This document shows, in pieces, positions 53,813 through 63,512 of a stretch of DNA of 64,000 nt (its first letter is position 1; each line of letters starts with the position of its first letter). A program made the position numbers and the translations under genes. The notes beneath the pieces are model-generated. The model saw only the letters and a program-made list of their open reading frames with translations, was not told the DNA's origin and did no database searches. Source of the stretch: Gallibacterium trehalosifermentans (GTDB taxonomy: Bacteria; Pseudomonadota; Gammaproteobacteria; Enterobacterales; Pasteurellaceae); assembly GCF_042433055.1 (NCBI RefSeq), contig NZ_JBHLWB010000008.1, positions 71,797 to 135,796 on the forward strand, given 5' to 3'.

Positions 53813-54394
53813 TTAACCTAAAATAGCTAAATTGAATTTTTTCAATAATTCAGCTGTTTCAAATAATGGTAACCCCATTACACCACTATAACTGCCATTT
53901 AAATGCTTAATAAATCCAGCTGCTAATCCCTGAATTGCATAAGCTCCCGCTTTATCTAACGGTTCACCTGTTGCGACATAAGCCATAATTTCGGCAGTAG
54001 ATAAGGTTTTAAAGGTTACCTGACTAATTTGTAAGTGGTGATAAAGCTGTTGCTGATATGAAACGGCAATAGCAGTCAAAACCTGATGCGTTTTTCCTGA
54101 TAACTGTTGTAGCATTTCGTGGGCTTGCTCTATGGAAGCAGGTTTACATAAAATTTGGCGATTTAATGTAATACAAGTATCTGCAGTTAATAATGGATAG
54201 TAGTGCTTATCAGGAAATAACTGACAAATTTGTTGGTTTTTATTTATTGCCATTCTAATGACATATTCTTCTGCGCTTTCTTCTTTTTGCGGTGTTTCAT
54301 CAATTTCTGCTTTTAGTACTTCAACCGTTAGTCCGAGTTGTTGTAATAACTGTAAACGGCGAGGGCTATTTGAACCTAAGTAAATTTTTTGCAT
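53813..54394 (-). CDS. maf: Nucleoside triphosphate pyrophosphatase of the Maf family (YhdE-like)
   Basis: A 193-aa enzyme that hydrolyses dTTP/UTP and modified pyrimidine nucleotides to monophosphates. Motifs: SNSPRR (residues 8-13), ETPQKEES, the catalytic Asp in LTADTCI, LSGKTHQVLTAI and YAIQGLAAGFIKHLNGSYSG (20 aa), which fit the YhdE branch. An AAGTGTCGGATC / GATCCGATACTT hairpin sits at the convergent junction with the lipoprotein gene (53786-53814) but lacks T runs. Confidence 0.92.
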   Translation of the reverse strand: MQKIYLGSNSPRRLQLLQQLGLTVEVLKAEIDETPQKEESAEEYVIRMAINKNQQICQLFPDKHYYPLLTADTCITLNRQILCKPASIEQAHEMLQQLSGKTHQVLTAIAVSYQQQLYHHLQISQVTFKTLSTAEIMAYVATGEPLDKAGAYAIQGLAAGFIKHLNGSYSGVMGLPLFETAELLKKFNLAILG

Positions 54395-54499
54395 AGACTT
54401 TTCTCGTTTAAAAATAAGGCGTTATTGTAATCGCTAGACGATTTTTCGCTAGCTTTTGTTATACTTAATTATATTTATCAGAGTAAGGAGAAGTAGATT

Positions 54500-56080
54500 G
54501 TGGTGTTAGGATTATATCTTGGTATGGCAGGGTTAGGTGTAATTTGTATAGTGTTGTTAGTGATGAATATGCAACGAAAAAAAATGGCTGATTTTTTTCA
54601 ACTGCAATATCAACAAACAACAACGGACTATAATGCATTGTTAAAAAAAGCGGAATTATTAAATGAACAATATCAGTCAGTATTACAAGATAAGGTTCGT
54701 ATTCAGGCAGAAAAACAAGGTATTGAAATATTATTGCAAGAGAAAAAACAGCAAAAAAGTGTTGTAGATAATGAGTTAATTGCGTTACAGCAGAAATATC
54801 AACAACAATTAAATGAAATGGTTAGTTTACGAGAATCTTTTGGGCAAGTTTCAGCAAAGGCAGAAAAACTTGCACAAGATTTACACTATACGCAAGTACA
54901 AATCAGTAAAAAAGAAGAAAATATTGTTGAATACCAATCACAAGTTACTCAATTATCGCAACAATTAGCAACATTACGTACCAGTTTAGCCGAAAAAGAA
55001 CAACACTTTATTGAGCAACAACAGCTATTAGAAAATAACAAAAAACAACTTACTTTAGAATTTCAACAGTTGGCTAATCAGATCTTAGAAGAGAAAAGTC
55101 GGAGTTTTTCCCAATCTAACCAAACGGCTTTAGATAGCTTATTAAAGCCTTTTAAAGAACAGATCGAAAGTTTTCAGAAACGAGTAAATGAAGTGCATTC
55201 TGAAACATTACGAGGCAATGCGTCATTGGAAGCAGAGTTAAAGAAAGTGTTAGATGTTGGCTTAAATATGTCGAAAGAGGCGAATAATCTGACAAATGCA
55301 CTAAAAGGACAGAAAAAAGTATTAGGAAACTGGGGTGAAATGCAGCTTGAAAATGCTTTACAATCTGCTGGATTAGTGGCGAATGAACATTATTTGGCGC
55401 AAGCACATTTTAAAGATAAAGAAGGGAATCATCGTTATCCAGATTTCTTGATCAAGTTGCCAGATAATAAACATTTAGTGATCGATTGTAAGGTATCATT
55501 GGTAGCGTATGAAAAAGCTGTTTCGGCTACTGATGAACAAGTGATTTCGACTTATTTACAAGAACATATTCAAGCAATTAAACAACATATCAAATCGTTA
55601 TCTGAAAAGGGATATAACAATTTACCTGAGATTGAGAGTCCTGATTTCGTACTAATGTTTATCCCGATTGAGCCAGCGTATATTGAAGCATTAAAACAAG
55701 AGCCAACATTATTTAATAGTGCTTATGAGAAAAATATTATTTTGGTTTCTTATACGACATTAATGCCGATTTTACGCACTGTTGCGAATTTATGGCGAAT
55801 TGAAAAGGGAAATAGAGAAGCAAGAGAAATTAGCGATAAGGCGGGCGATCTCTATAACCAAGTATGCCTTGTCGCAGAACGGTTGCAAAAATTGGGCAAT
55901 AGTTTAGGTGGTGTGATGAAACAATATAATGATACAGTAACCTCATTCTCAGGGCAGCGGGGGTTATTTGGTAAAGTTGAGCGTTTCCAAGCCTTATCTA
56001 ATAAAGTGAATAAAAACCTACCGCCATTAGAGATATTAACCGCAGATATTGAAGTTGAGAAGTTGCCAGAAGCAAATTGA
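54500..56080 (+). CDS. rmuC: DNA recombination protein RmuC
   Basis: A 526-aa protein with one N-terminal membrane helix (about 3-23), a long coiled coil (about 30-210) and a RmuC nuclease-like domain (about 220-500) with LGNWGEMQLENAL, YPDFLIKLPDNKHLVIDCKV (20 aa) and a PD-(D/E)XK-like DCK. It limits sequence inversions at short repeats in E. coli. The start is GTG, with AAGGAGAAG upstream. Confidence 0.93.
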   Translation: MVLGLYLGMAGLGVICIVLLVMNMQRKKMADFFQLQYQQTTTDYNALLKKAELLNEQYQSVLQDKVRIQAEKQGIEILLQEKKQQKSVVDNELIALQQKYQQQLNEMVSLRESFGQVSAKAEKLAQDLHYTQVQISKKEENIVEYQSQVTQLSQQLATLRTSLAEKEQHFIEQQQLLENNKKQLTLEFQQLANQILEEKSRSFSQSNQTALDSLLKPFKEQIESFQKRVNEVHSETLRGNASLEAELKKVLDVGLNMSKEANNLTNALKGQKKVLGNWGEMQLENALQSAGLVANEHYLAQAHFKDKEGNHRYPDFLIKLPDNKHLVIDCKVSLVAYEKAVSATDEQVISTYLQEHIQAIKQHIKSLSEKGYNNLPEIESPDFVLMFIPIEPAYIEALKQEPTLFNSAYEKNIILVSYTTLMPILRTVANLWRIEKGNREAREISDKAGDLYNQVCLVAERLQKLGNSLGGVMKQYNDTVTSFSGQRGLFGKVERFQALSNKVNKNLPPLEILTADIEVEKLPEAN

Positions 56081-56120
56081 GATTTAGATTTCGTCCCAAA
56101 GGACGACCTACCCCAAATAA

Positions 56121-56147
56121 AAATGCCACCAGTAGGTGGCATTTTCA
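56121..56147. terminator. Bidirectional terminator between rmuC and the autotransporter gene
   Basis: Stem AAATGCCACC / GGTGGCATTTT with a 4-nt loop and T-rich tails in both directions (TTTTCATC on plus, TTTTTATTTG on minus). It lies about 40 bases after rmuC and 20 bases from the autotransporter stop. Confidence 0.88.
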
Positions 56148-56169
56148 TCATTGATTAACGCTTTAATGT

Positions 56170-59100
56170 TTAAAAGACCATTTTAAACGATACGCTTGGG
56201 GTTTGTTCTACTGAACCCTTACGGCTAGAAACATCATAACCGACAGACAAGCTCGCAAGTGGTGAAAGTTTATAATCCACGCTCACGCCTGCACCAGTCG
56301 ATAAACGGTTTTCTTGCGCACCTTCAGTAACAAATGATTTATCTTTAGCACCTTGGAATGACGCTCTCACCGAAGCTGGCTCTGCCATCAGATTGTAGCC
56401 AACATTGGCATTTGCACCGACTAAAAGATTTGGTGCAACTTGCACTTTCACTTTGACGCCCACTTCGCTAGTCATCGTCTCAAAACTTCCTGCGTCTGCA
56501 TGTAAGTTTAAGATACCTGCGCCTTTTTCTGCATATGCGTTATTTCTCACTAAGTGGTAATCCAAACGTGCATAGCTTTCGAGTCTCACGGTGTCAGAAA
56601 GCGTGCTTGGTAAAGTTAACCCCAACCCTGCATAAGCAATTTTATTGCCATAGCTTGCGCTAGCAGTATTACCCACAAAGCTAAACTTACGTTCCGTATC
56701 CACTTTGCTGTAACCCACGCCAGCCTTATAATCTAACGCTAAATCGCCAGCTAATGGCGTGTTACCATAGATGCCTGCTTGTACAGTTTTGCTATTCACG
56801 CTTTGCGCTGATGGTGATTCACGACTGACTGCGCTATCTTCCACATAACCTAGCATAACGCCAAAACGATTGCCGTTATAGCAACGTTCCATACCGATAC
56901 CAAAACCATAGCTTTCATCATAATAACCTGAAGCACCTTTATATTGATGCTGCTGGCGTTGGCTATGGAATGGTTTCACCCAGACTGGGTTGCCATCAAG
57001 ATTTTCATGTGCATCACATTGTTGATAATTATCTGCCAATGTTGCTAACTGCTTGCTGCTATCTGCCACAATTTGGCTAGTAGAAAGCGTTGGTAGTACA
57101 GAAAGTAATGCAGCGACACTTTCATTATCATCTTTAATACCATAGAAGAGTTTAGCTAATGGGTCAGATGAGTTATTTTTAAAGAGCCTGTCTAATACTT
57201 TCGCCGCTCCTAACGCACGGGTTAAGCCTCTCTCACTAGCAATATCAACTAAAGAGTCTTTCTCGTAGGTTGGTGTAAATGTAAGCCCATTTGGTGTATA
57301 GTTAGGTGTGAAATTAAATAAGTTACTGGTATCTTTGATGTCATCAAATGTTCCTGTTAAATTACCTCCAGCAGTAATTGCACCTAATATATTCGATGTA
57401 TCTAGATCTTCAACTCGATTGATGTTCTTCGTATTTAACGTCAAGGTACCACCATTCAAGTTAACGTCGTTTTTCACGTCAAGCGTACCCACTTTATCTG
57501 GGGTAACCCCAATTTCAACGTTACCATTTTTCTCAACAGTTAAACTACCGAGTTTAGTACCATTTTCATCAACAGATAAGGTGGCATTTGGATTTACCGT
57601 AACTTGGCTACCCGCTAAGTCTCCGCCATTAGTAATAGCCAATTTTCCGTCATTCACATTGGTTTTCCCTGTGAAATTAGGATTTTTGTTGCTAATCTCT
57701 AATGTCCCTTCACCTTTCTTGCTTAACGTACCCGTACCACTAAAACCAGCATTTTCATCTTGCTGAATAGTAGTATTATCAGCGACATTAACCTCTAACT
57801 CACCATTGAGTTTAATGCTATCTTTACCCGCAGTACCATTATTCTCTTCTGCTGATTTGGTATTTAAGCCTGCAAAGAGTTTCTCATTTGGATCCGTTGG
57901 ACTAAGGCTCACTTTTGCACCATTTTCAATATTAATTGTGCTTGCTAACGCATCATCTGCGTCTTGTTCACCTGCAACAATATTCTTCGCACTTAACGCC
58001 CCTTGTTTTACATCTAGGGTACCGCCGTCCATGGTTACTTTGCCTTCGGTACTGAGGTTAGCTTGATCGCCCTCTACGGTAATCGTACCACCTTGGTTGT
58101 TGATGCCATCTGAGGCTTTTGCAGTACCTGCAATGGTCAAGCTTGGTTCAGGAATATGCATATTTGCGTTTTCTTCGTCATCTTCGTCCACCTCTGGGGT
58201 AACTTTTTCAACATTGATTGTTGCTGCGTCTAATGTTGAACCTGCTTCGACCGCAACATCACCATCGTATACGTTTAAGGTATCGACAGCATTATTTTCT
58301 GCGGTTAAGGCTAAATCCCCCTCACCAAGTTTATTGATAACGGATTTTGCGTCATCATCTTTGGTAATGCTCGCAGCTTGGTTTTGTGTGAGTTTCTTAT
58401 CTTCTTTCACATTTAAATTCAATGTACCATTGACCTTAATGCTGTCGCCACCTGCTTCACTAGTGTCTAATCCCTCAAATAAGGTTGCGTTATCACTTGG
58501 TGAAATATTTAAGGTTCCTTTATCGCCAACAGTAATCGTTGCATTATCTGACGTATCATTTTGTTGTGCAGGATCAGAGGTAATATTCCCCACATTTAAT
58601 TCACCGTTAACGGTTAACGCCCCTTTGTTGACTTGTAGTGGTTTGTAATCATTAACGCTGCCTACTGTGAAGCTACCACCAACGCTATCTTCATCGTCTT
58701 CATTTGCGGCATCAATCGTTAAGTTACCACCATTGAGTGCAGCGCTATTGGTCGCCGTTACATCACCGCCATCTTTTACGGTAACAGTGCCTCCTTTGAG
58801 GTCAATATCTTTTGCGCTGACTTCGGCACTAATATCAACAGTATCGCCCTCTACGGTCATTTTTTCGTTAACAGTTAAGTCATTAGAGACATTTAACTTA
58901 CCATCTTTCACATTGACATTATCAAAGGTATTTTCTGCTTTTAGATCTAGGGTACCATTACCATTCTTGTTAAAAGTACCGTTACCTGTGATGCCAGCTG
59001 TATCATTTTGTTCAACTGTTGCACCGTCTACTACGCTAACATTTAGTGTACCATCTACTTGGATTGAGTCGCCCATCTCATCGCTAGTATCAAAGCCGTC

Positions 59101-61560
59101 AAATAATTTTTCACCATTTGCTGGGCTTAAGTTTAGGCTGCTGCCTGTACCGACACTAATGCTGGCATTGTCGCTTGTATCACTGAGGGCTTTATCTGAT
59201 TTAATATTTTTCGCATCTAATGCGCCACTACCACTTAACGCAAGGCTACCTTTGTTTAAAGTAATATCTTTTCCTGTGGCGTCGAGTTTACCGCCAGAAA
59301 TTGCCACGTTACCGCCATTCACTGTTGCACCTTGTTTTGCAGCGAGTGTACCTGCGGTAACATTTATATTCCCGCCCTCAACAGTAAGTGTGCTGTTTGC
59401 CGTGGTGGTGCCTGAGTTGTCAAATTTACCGTCTGCTTTTACGGTAATCGCACCATCAATCGTTGCTGTGCCAGCTACCTCAAATTGAGCGGTATTTGTC
59501 ATCTCGTCAGTGTTTGGTTTTGCTTTGCCATCACCAATCGCCAATGTTCCAGCATTATTTAACGTACCACTGACTTTTAATTTACCGTTATTAATGCTTG
59601 CTGTTTGGCTGTTTAGTGTGTTGCCAGTGCTAATATCAAGTTCACCGTCATTCACGATCAGATCTTTAACCGTGTTTGTACCTTGATAAGTTAAAGTTAA
59701 TTTTCCTGTACCATTTTGGCTTAACGATCCGCCTTGCTGACCTTCTTTAGCGTTAATTTGTTTATCAAGGTTATACTCAGTTAAACGTTTAACCGCTAAG
59801 GTTGCGCCGTCTGCTATAGTAATGCTGCCATTACCTGCTGCGCCAAAAGTACCGTCTTCGCCATCTGTGCCTGAGCCTGCTTGTAAGGTGCCGCTCTCGA
59901 CGACAATATCACCTGTTTGTTGGTTATTGGCAGTTAAAATGAGATTCCCTGCGCCTGTTTTGGTAAATGTCCCTGCTTGGCTATTCTCCGTTTTTGGCAT
60001 CACTAAACGTGAAGTAACGGCAAACAGATCGCCATAACAGTTATCTTGAATACAACCATGAAGTGTTAATGGGCTAGTGTTCGCCAAACTAGAATCTTGG
60101 TTGAGATTAGCGACATTCATATTAAGAAAAGCCGCTGTTGACGCTTGTTTTACTGTTTTACCTGCGGCAATTTCAAATTTAGTATTGCCAGCACCAAGTA
60201 ATACGCCAGTATTTTTTCCGCTAGTGTCAGTGCTACTATTGATACCTGCAAACAATTCTTTTTTATCATCGCTGATTTTGAGGGTACCGCCATTTAACGC
60301 AATAAGAATTTCTTGTTCATTACCACCAGTAGATTCTCGTGTAATTGATGAGGTTTCAAGGATACCTTCACCGCTTAAATAGATGCGCGCCGCTTTCAGG
60401 CTACTTGATGTACTAATAGTAATCCCTGTATTATTTTCTGCGCTGTCGCTTGCTGAGCCAACACGCAATGTTCCTGCGCTGACATTGATGATGGCATTAC
60501 CATAATTAAAATTATTAAAATTATGTTGTTTTCCTAAATAAAGATTATTGTTAACATTAACATTTCCAGAAGAAACATTTAATACCCCTTTAGCCCCAGC
60601 ATAAGAGAGAATGGTATCATTCCCTAAAGTAACATTGCCGCCTTTCGCATTAAAAACAGTGGCGCCATATGTATAGGTACCTATATAAGTGGTTCTATTT
60701 TCGTCTACATTATTCAGATTAACTGTCGATCCTTCTTCGGCATTAATCGTAATATACTCTAGGTGTTTAGGTGGCTCAATTAATGTACCTGTACCATTAA
60801 CTTTTTGCTTGTTTGTATGAGCAAACCCTACATTGGCATTACTGGATAAAGTTCCCCCATTTTTAATATTTAAGTTAATAACATGACTTGCATAATTTGA
60901 AAAACCGGAAGGTCCTGCGGAACTTACAAAGTCATAATCTTTATCCTGCCTCTCCGTATTTACTAACATATTGAATGTCCCATTAACATCCATATCTAAA
61001 TAAACACGTCCATCTTTAGCTTGTATTCCCCCACGTAAAGTAGAAACTTGATAATTTTTGTATCCATTAGTATGGTCTGTTCCAACTACCTTCACAGTAT
61101 TTTTATCACTAATTACCACATTAGGAGCAATAATAATTTTGCTTGGATTACTGCTATTAGTGCTATGAAAATAAATAAAACGATTAGTATCACTGTTATT
61201 AGATTCAGAAACGGTATTATTGTAAAAAGTTCCATCTTGGTTAAATGTCAAACTATCACCATTTCGAAGAACGTGGGCACTAATTGTTTCACCATTAGAA
61301 GCGTGAAGCGTTGAGGGTGAAGAGCTAAAAAACTCAGTAGAGCTACTATACTCTGTTGCAACTGATTGATTAGATAAGCCAAGTAACACTATTAAAGTTA
61401 AAGGCTTTAAAATAAAAACAGACTGTTTTTTTATATTATTAATATGCTGAAGGGGGGTAATTTTACTTACTGACGACTTTCCTTTCGCACGAGAAAGTTC
61501 AGATACACATTGCCATACGCCTAAACTAGCGTTCCAAATCACACGATAAAATTTATTCAT
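56170..61560 (-). CDS. Large autotransporter (type Va secreted/surface protein)
   Basis: About 1796 aa from ATG 61560, preceded by TTGGAAATACTT. The N-terminal extended signal peptide (ESPR) is MNKFYRVIWNASLGVWQCVSE, quoted short as MNKFYRVIWNASLGVW, followed by a hydrophobic core near residues 46-65 and likely cleavage after SVA (residue 67). The passenger (about 70-1500) is a low-aromatic, Asn/Gly/Thr-rich beta-helix with many short strands. It contains three related modules of about 205 residues, each with an FDGFDT/FEGLDT/FAGLNT plus GDSI..NGTL signature, encoded near 59.09, 58.47 and 57.87 kb. The C-terminal barrel (about last 280 aa; VKPFHSQRQQHQYKGASGYY, 20 aa, to SFKMVF) ends in Phe. 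A C-x6-C pair is in the passenger (GCIQDNCYG). No protease triad was seen, so it is more likely an adhesin than a protease. Confidence 0.92.
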   Translation of the reverse strand: MNKFYRVIWNASLGVWQCVSELSRAKGKSSVSKITPLQHINNIKKQSVFILKPLTLIVLLGLSNQSVATEYSSSTEFFSSSPSTLHASNGETISAHVLRNGDSLTFNQDGTFYNNTVSESNNSDTNRFIYFHSTNSSNPSKIIIAPNVVISDKNTVKVVGTDHTNGYKNYQVSTLRGGIQAKDGRVYLDMDVNGTFNMLVNTERQDKDYDFVSSAGPSGFSNYASHVINLNIKNGGTLSSNANVGFAHTNKQKVNGTGTLIEPPKHLEYITINAEEGSTVNLNNVDENRTTYIGTYTYGATVFNAKGGNVTLGNDTILSYAGAKGVLNVSSGNVNVNNNLYLGKQHNFNNFNYGNAIINVSAGTLRVGSASDSAENNTGITISTSSSLKAARIYLSGEGILETSSITRESTGGNEQEILIALNGGTLKISDDKKELFAGINSSTDTSGKNTGVLLGAGNTKFEIAAGKTVKQASTAAFLNMNVANLNQDSSLANTSPLTLHGCIQDNCYGDLFAVTSRLVMPKTENSQAGTFTKTGAGNLILTANNQQTGDIVVESGTLQAGSGTDGEDGTFGAAGNGSITIADGATLAVKRLTEYNLDKQINAKEGQQGGSLSQNGTGKLTLTYQGTNTVKDLIVNDGELDISTGNTLNSQTASINNGKLKVSGTLNNAGTLAIGDGKAKPNTDEMTNTAQFEVAGTATIDGAITVKADGKFDNSGTTTANSTLTVEGGNINVTAGTLAAKQGATVNGGNVAISGGKLDATGKDITLNKGSLALSGSGALDAKNIKSDKALSDTSDNASISVGTGSSLNLSPANGEKLFDGFDTSDEMGDSIQVDGTLNVSVVDGATVEQNDTAGITGNGTFNKNGNGTLDLKAENTFDNVNVKDGKLNVSNDLTVNEKMTVEGDTVDISAEVSAKDIDLKGGTVTVKDGGDVTATNSAALNGGNLTIDAANEDDEDSVGGSFTVGSVNDYKPLQVNKGALTVNGELNVGNITSDPAQQNDTSDNATITVGDKGTLNISPSDNATLFEGLDTSEAGGDSIKVNGTLNLNVKEDKKLTQNQAASITKDDDAKSVINKLGEGDLALTAENNAVDTLNVYDGDVAVEAGSTLDAATINVEKVTPEVDEDDEENANMHIPEPSLTIAGTAKASDGINNQGGTITVEGDQANLSTEGKVTMDGGTLDVKQGALSAKNIVAGEQDADDALASTINIENGAKVSLSPTDPNEKLFAGLNTKSAEENNGTAGKDSIKLNGELEVNVADNTTIQQDENAGFSGTGTLSKKGEGTLEISNKNPNFTGKTNVNDGKLAITNGGDLAGSQVTVNPNATLSVDENGTKLGSLTVEKNGNVEIGVTPDKVGTLDVKNDVNLNGGTLTLNTKNINRVEDLDTSNILGAITAGGNLTGTFDDIKDTSNLFNFTPNYTPNGLTFTPTYEKDSLVDIASERGLTRALGAAKVLDRLFKNNSSDPLAKLFYGIKDDNESVAALLSVLPTLSTSQIVADSSKQLATLADNYQQCDAHENLDGNPVWVKPFHSQRQQHQYKGASGYYDESYGFGIGMERCYNGNRFGVMLGYVEDSAVSRESPSAQSVNSKTVQAGIYGNTPLAGDLALDYKAGVGYSKVDTERKFSFVGNTASASYGNKIAYAGLGLTLPSTLSDTVRLESYARLDYHLVRNNAYAEKGAGILNLHADAGSFETMTSEVGVKVKVQVAPNLLVGANANVGYNLMAEPASVRASFQGAKDKSFVTEGAQENRLSTGAGVSVDYKLSPLASLSVGYDVSSRKGSVEQTPSVSFKMVF

Positions 61561-61643
61561 AAGTATTTCCAATGTAATTTAATGTATAAAAGTTAATTTT
61601 TTCTGTATAAAACAGTATGACTATAATAATAGGCGCAGGATTT

Positions 61644-61667
61644 TAGCACATTTTTTGATAAGTGCTA
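61644..61667. repeat. Inverted repeat TAGCAC-N12-GTGCTA upstream of the autotransporter
   Basis: Perfect 6-bp inverted repeat with a T-rich 12-bp spacer, directly abutting the G9 tract. On the minus strand it overlaps a TGCTAAAAT extended -10-like element, so it may be an operator or part of the promoter. Confidence 0.5.
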
Positions 61668-61676
61668 GGGGGGGGG
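61668..61676. repeat. G9/C9 homopolymer in the autotransporter upstream region
   Basis: Nine G on the plus strand (C9 in the autotransporter sense), about 108-116 bases before the autotransporter ATG and just upstream of the promoter-like TGCTAAAAT. The rest of the 61573-62006 gap is AT-rich and holds no supportable gene. A tract here could change spacing between promoter elements or activator sites. Confidence 0.75.
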
Positions 61677-61927
61677 AAATTGTTTTGTAAAGTTTGAGAT
61701 TTGCTGTTGTGAAAAAGTAAATAAAAAAAGAGGGAAGAATAGCTATTTTTAACGAAAAATAAATCTCTGGATAGTTATGCTGCATGGAGAGGTGGATTTT
61801 GGTAAAAAATACTAAATTTGCTTATTGTCAGGTGTATTTATCTAAAAATAATAATTTTTGCAGTATTATCTTTGTTTGAAAATTATTCTGTTTTGTTGTT
61901 TTTTGTTTTTATTTCAAATAAATAGCG

Positions 61928-61955
61928 TTGACTAATATCGTGGTTGGATTATAGT
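61928..61955 (+). promoter_or_regulatory. Sigma70-type promoter of the NSS transporter
   Basis: TTGACT (-35) and TATAGT (-10) spaced by 16 bases, 52 bases before the transporter ATG. The ribosome site TAGGAG lies 8 bases before the ATG. Confidence 0.65.
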
Positions 61956-62006
61956 AACCTACCTTATACGATAATAATAAAATTTAATCCTATTAGGAGC
62001 GTTTAA

Positions 62007-63512
62007 ATGAGTGAAAATACAACAAGAGAAACTTTTTCGGGGCGAAGAGCCTTTATTATTGCAGCTATTGGTTCAGCTGTTGGGCTAGGGAATATTTGGC
62101 GATTTCCTTATACTGCTTATGAGAATGGTGGTGGAGCCTTTGTTATTCCATATATCATTGCTTTATTAACTGCTGGTATCCCATTGCTCTTTTTAGATTA
62201 TGCAATCGGGCATCGTCATCGTGGTTCTGCCCCTTTGGCTTTCCGTCGTTTACATAAAAATTTTGAAATTTTTGGTTGGTGGCAAGTCTTAGTAAATGTC
62301 ATTATTGGGATCTATTATGCTGTTGTTTTAGGTTGGGCAGCTTCTTATACTCTGTTTTCTTTCAATAGTGCATGGGGTGAAAAACCAATAGATTTCTTTA
62401 TCGGTGAGTTTTTGCAAATGGGAGATATTGCGCAGGGCGTGAGTTTTGAGTTTGTTGGTATGGTGGTTGGACCCCTCATCGCTGTTTGGTTAATTGCTCT
62501 AGGAGTATTAGCGTTAGGAGTGCAAAAAGGGATTGCGAAAACATCAAGTATTTTAATGCCGCTGTTGGTTGTGATGTTTATGATTTTGGTCGTTTCAGCA
62601 TTATCGCTACCAGGAGCAAGTAAAGGGCTAGATGCGTTATTTACGCCAAACTGGGAAAAGTTGTCTGATCCGAGCGTGTGGATTGCGGCATATGGACAAA
62701 TTTTCTTTTCATTATCTATTTGCTTTGGAATTATGATTACCTATGCGTCTTACTTAAAGAAAGAATCGGATTTAACTGGATCTGGCTTAGTGGTGGGGTT
62801 TGCGAATAGTAGTTTTGAGTTGTTAGCGGGGATCGGCGTTTTTGCGGCATTAGGTTTTATGGCAGCAGCAAGCGGTCAAGAGGTTCATGAGGTGGCAAAA
62901 GGTGGGATTGGGCTAGCATTTTTTGCTTTTCCAACCATTATTAATAATGCACCTTTTGGTTCGGTACTGGGCGTATTATTCTTTGGATCGCTAACCTTTG
63001 CGGCATTAACCTCTTTTATTTCTGTGATTGAAGTGATCATTGCTTCGGTACAAGATAAATTGAAGTTAGGGCGAGTAATCTCAACGTTTGTAGTGGGGAT
63101 TCCAATGATGGTTGTGTCTGTTTCATTATTTGGCACAACAACTGGTTTACCAATGCTTGATGTAATGGATAAATTTGTTAACTACTTTGGCATTGTTGCT
63201 GTAGCATTCTGTTCATTAGTGATTATCGTATCTAACGAGAAACTTGGCTTATTAGGTAATCATTTGAATAAAACTTCATCATTTCAAATTGGATTTATTT
63301 GGCGTCTATGTATTGTCATTACGACTGGTATTTTAGCGTTTATGTTATTCAGTGAGGGGGCAAAGGTCTTTAGAGAAGGATATGAGGGTTATCCAAATTG
63401 GTTCTTCAATACTTTTGGTTGGGGAATGGCATTTGGTTTAGTGATTGTAGCTTTCCTATTAACGCACTTACCTTGGAAAAATGAAGAAAAATTTGTGGAG
63501 GAAGAAGAATGA
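62007..63512 (+). CDS. Sodium-dependent NSS-family (SLC6-like) amino-acid transporter
   Basis: A 501-aa LeuT-fold symporter with about 12 membrane helices. TM1 shows the sodium/substrate-site sequence GSAVGLGNIWRFPY (near residue 22), with YENGGGAFVIPY following. Later regions include the unwound TM6 FFSLSICFG. Bacterial members move hydrophobic or aromatic amino acids. The overlapping 30-aa gene downstream is of the kind found with methionine/alanine importers, which hints at the substrate. It has its own promoter and diverges from the autotransporter. Confidence 0.92.
   Translation: MSENTTRETFSGRRAFIIAAIGSAVGLGNIWRFPYTAYENGGGAFVIPYIIALLTAGIPLLFLDYAIGHRHRGSAPLAFRRLHKNFEIFGWWQVLVNVIIGIYYAVVLGWAASYTLFSFNSAWGEKPIDFFIGEFLQMGDIAQGVSFEFVGMVVGPLIAVWLIALGVLALGVQKGIAKTSSILMPLLVVMFMILVVSALSLPGASKGLDALFTPNWEKLSDPSVWIAAYGQIFFSLSICFGIMITYASYLKKESDLTGSGLVVGFANSSFELLAGIGVFAALGFMAAASGQEVHEVAKGGIGLAFFAFPTIINNAPFGSVLGVLFFGSLTFAALTSFISVIEVIIASVQDKLKLGRVISTFVVGIPMMVVSVSLFGTTTGLPMLDVMDKFVNYFGIVAVAFCSLVIIVSNEKLGLLGNHLNKTSSFQIGFIWRLCIVITTGILAFMLFSEGAKVFREGYEGYPNWFFNTFGWGMAFGLVIVAFLLTHLPWKNEEKFVEEEE

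Noticed and set aside
53786..53814. Hairpin AAGTGTCGGATC / GATCCGATACTT as a terminator between the lipoprotein gene and maf
   Set aside because: No T run follows on either strand, so it is noted within the maf entry but not called as a terminator.
57308..60382. Several long plus-strand open frames opposite the autotransporter
   Set aside because: They are Pro/Ser/Phe-rich antisense shadows of the repetitive Asn/Gly/Thr-rich passenger, with no ribosome sites or family-like sequence.
61677..62006. Possible gene following the G9 tract on the plus strand, which would make it a coding tract
   Set aside because: The sequence after the tract is AT-rich with frequent stops in all frames and holds only the NSS transporter promoter.
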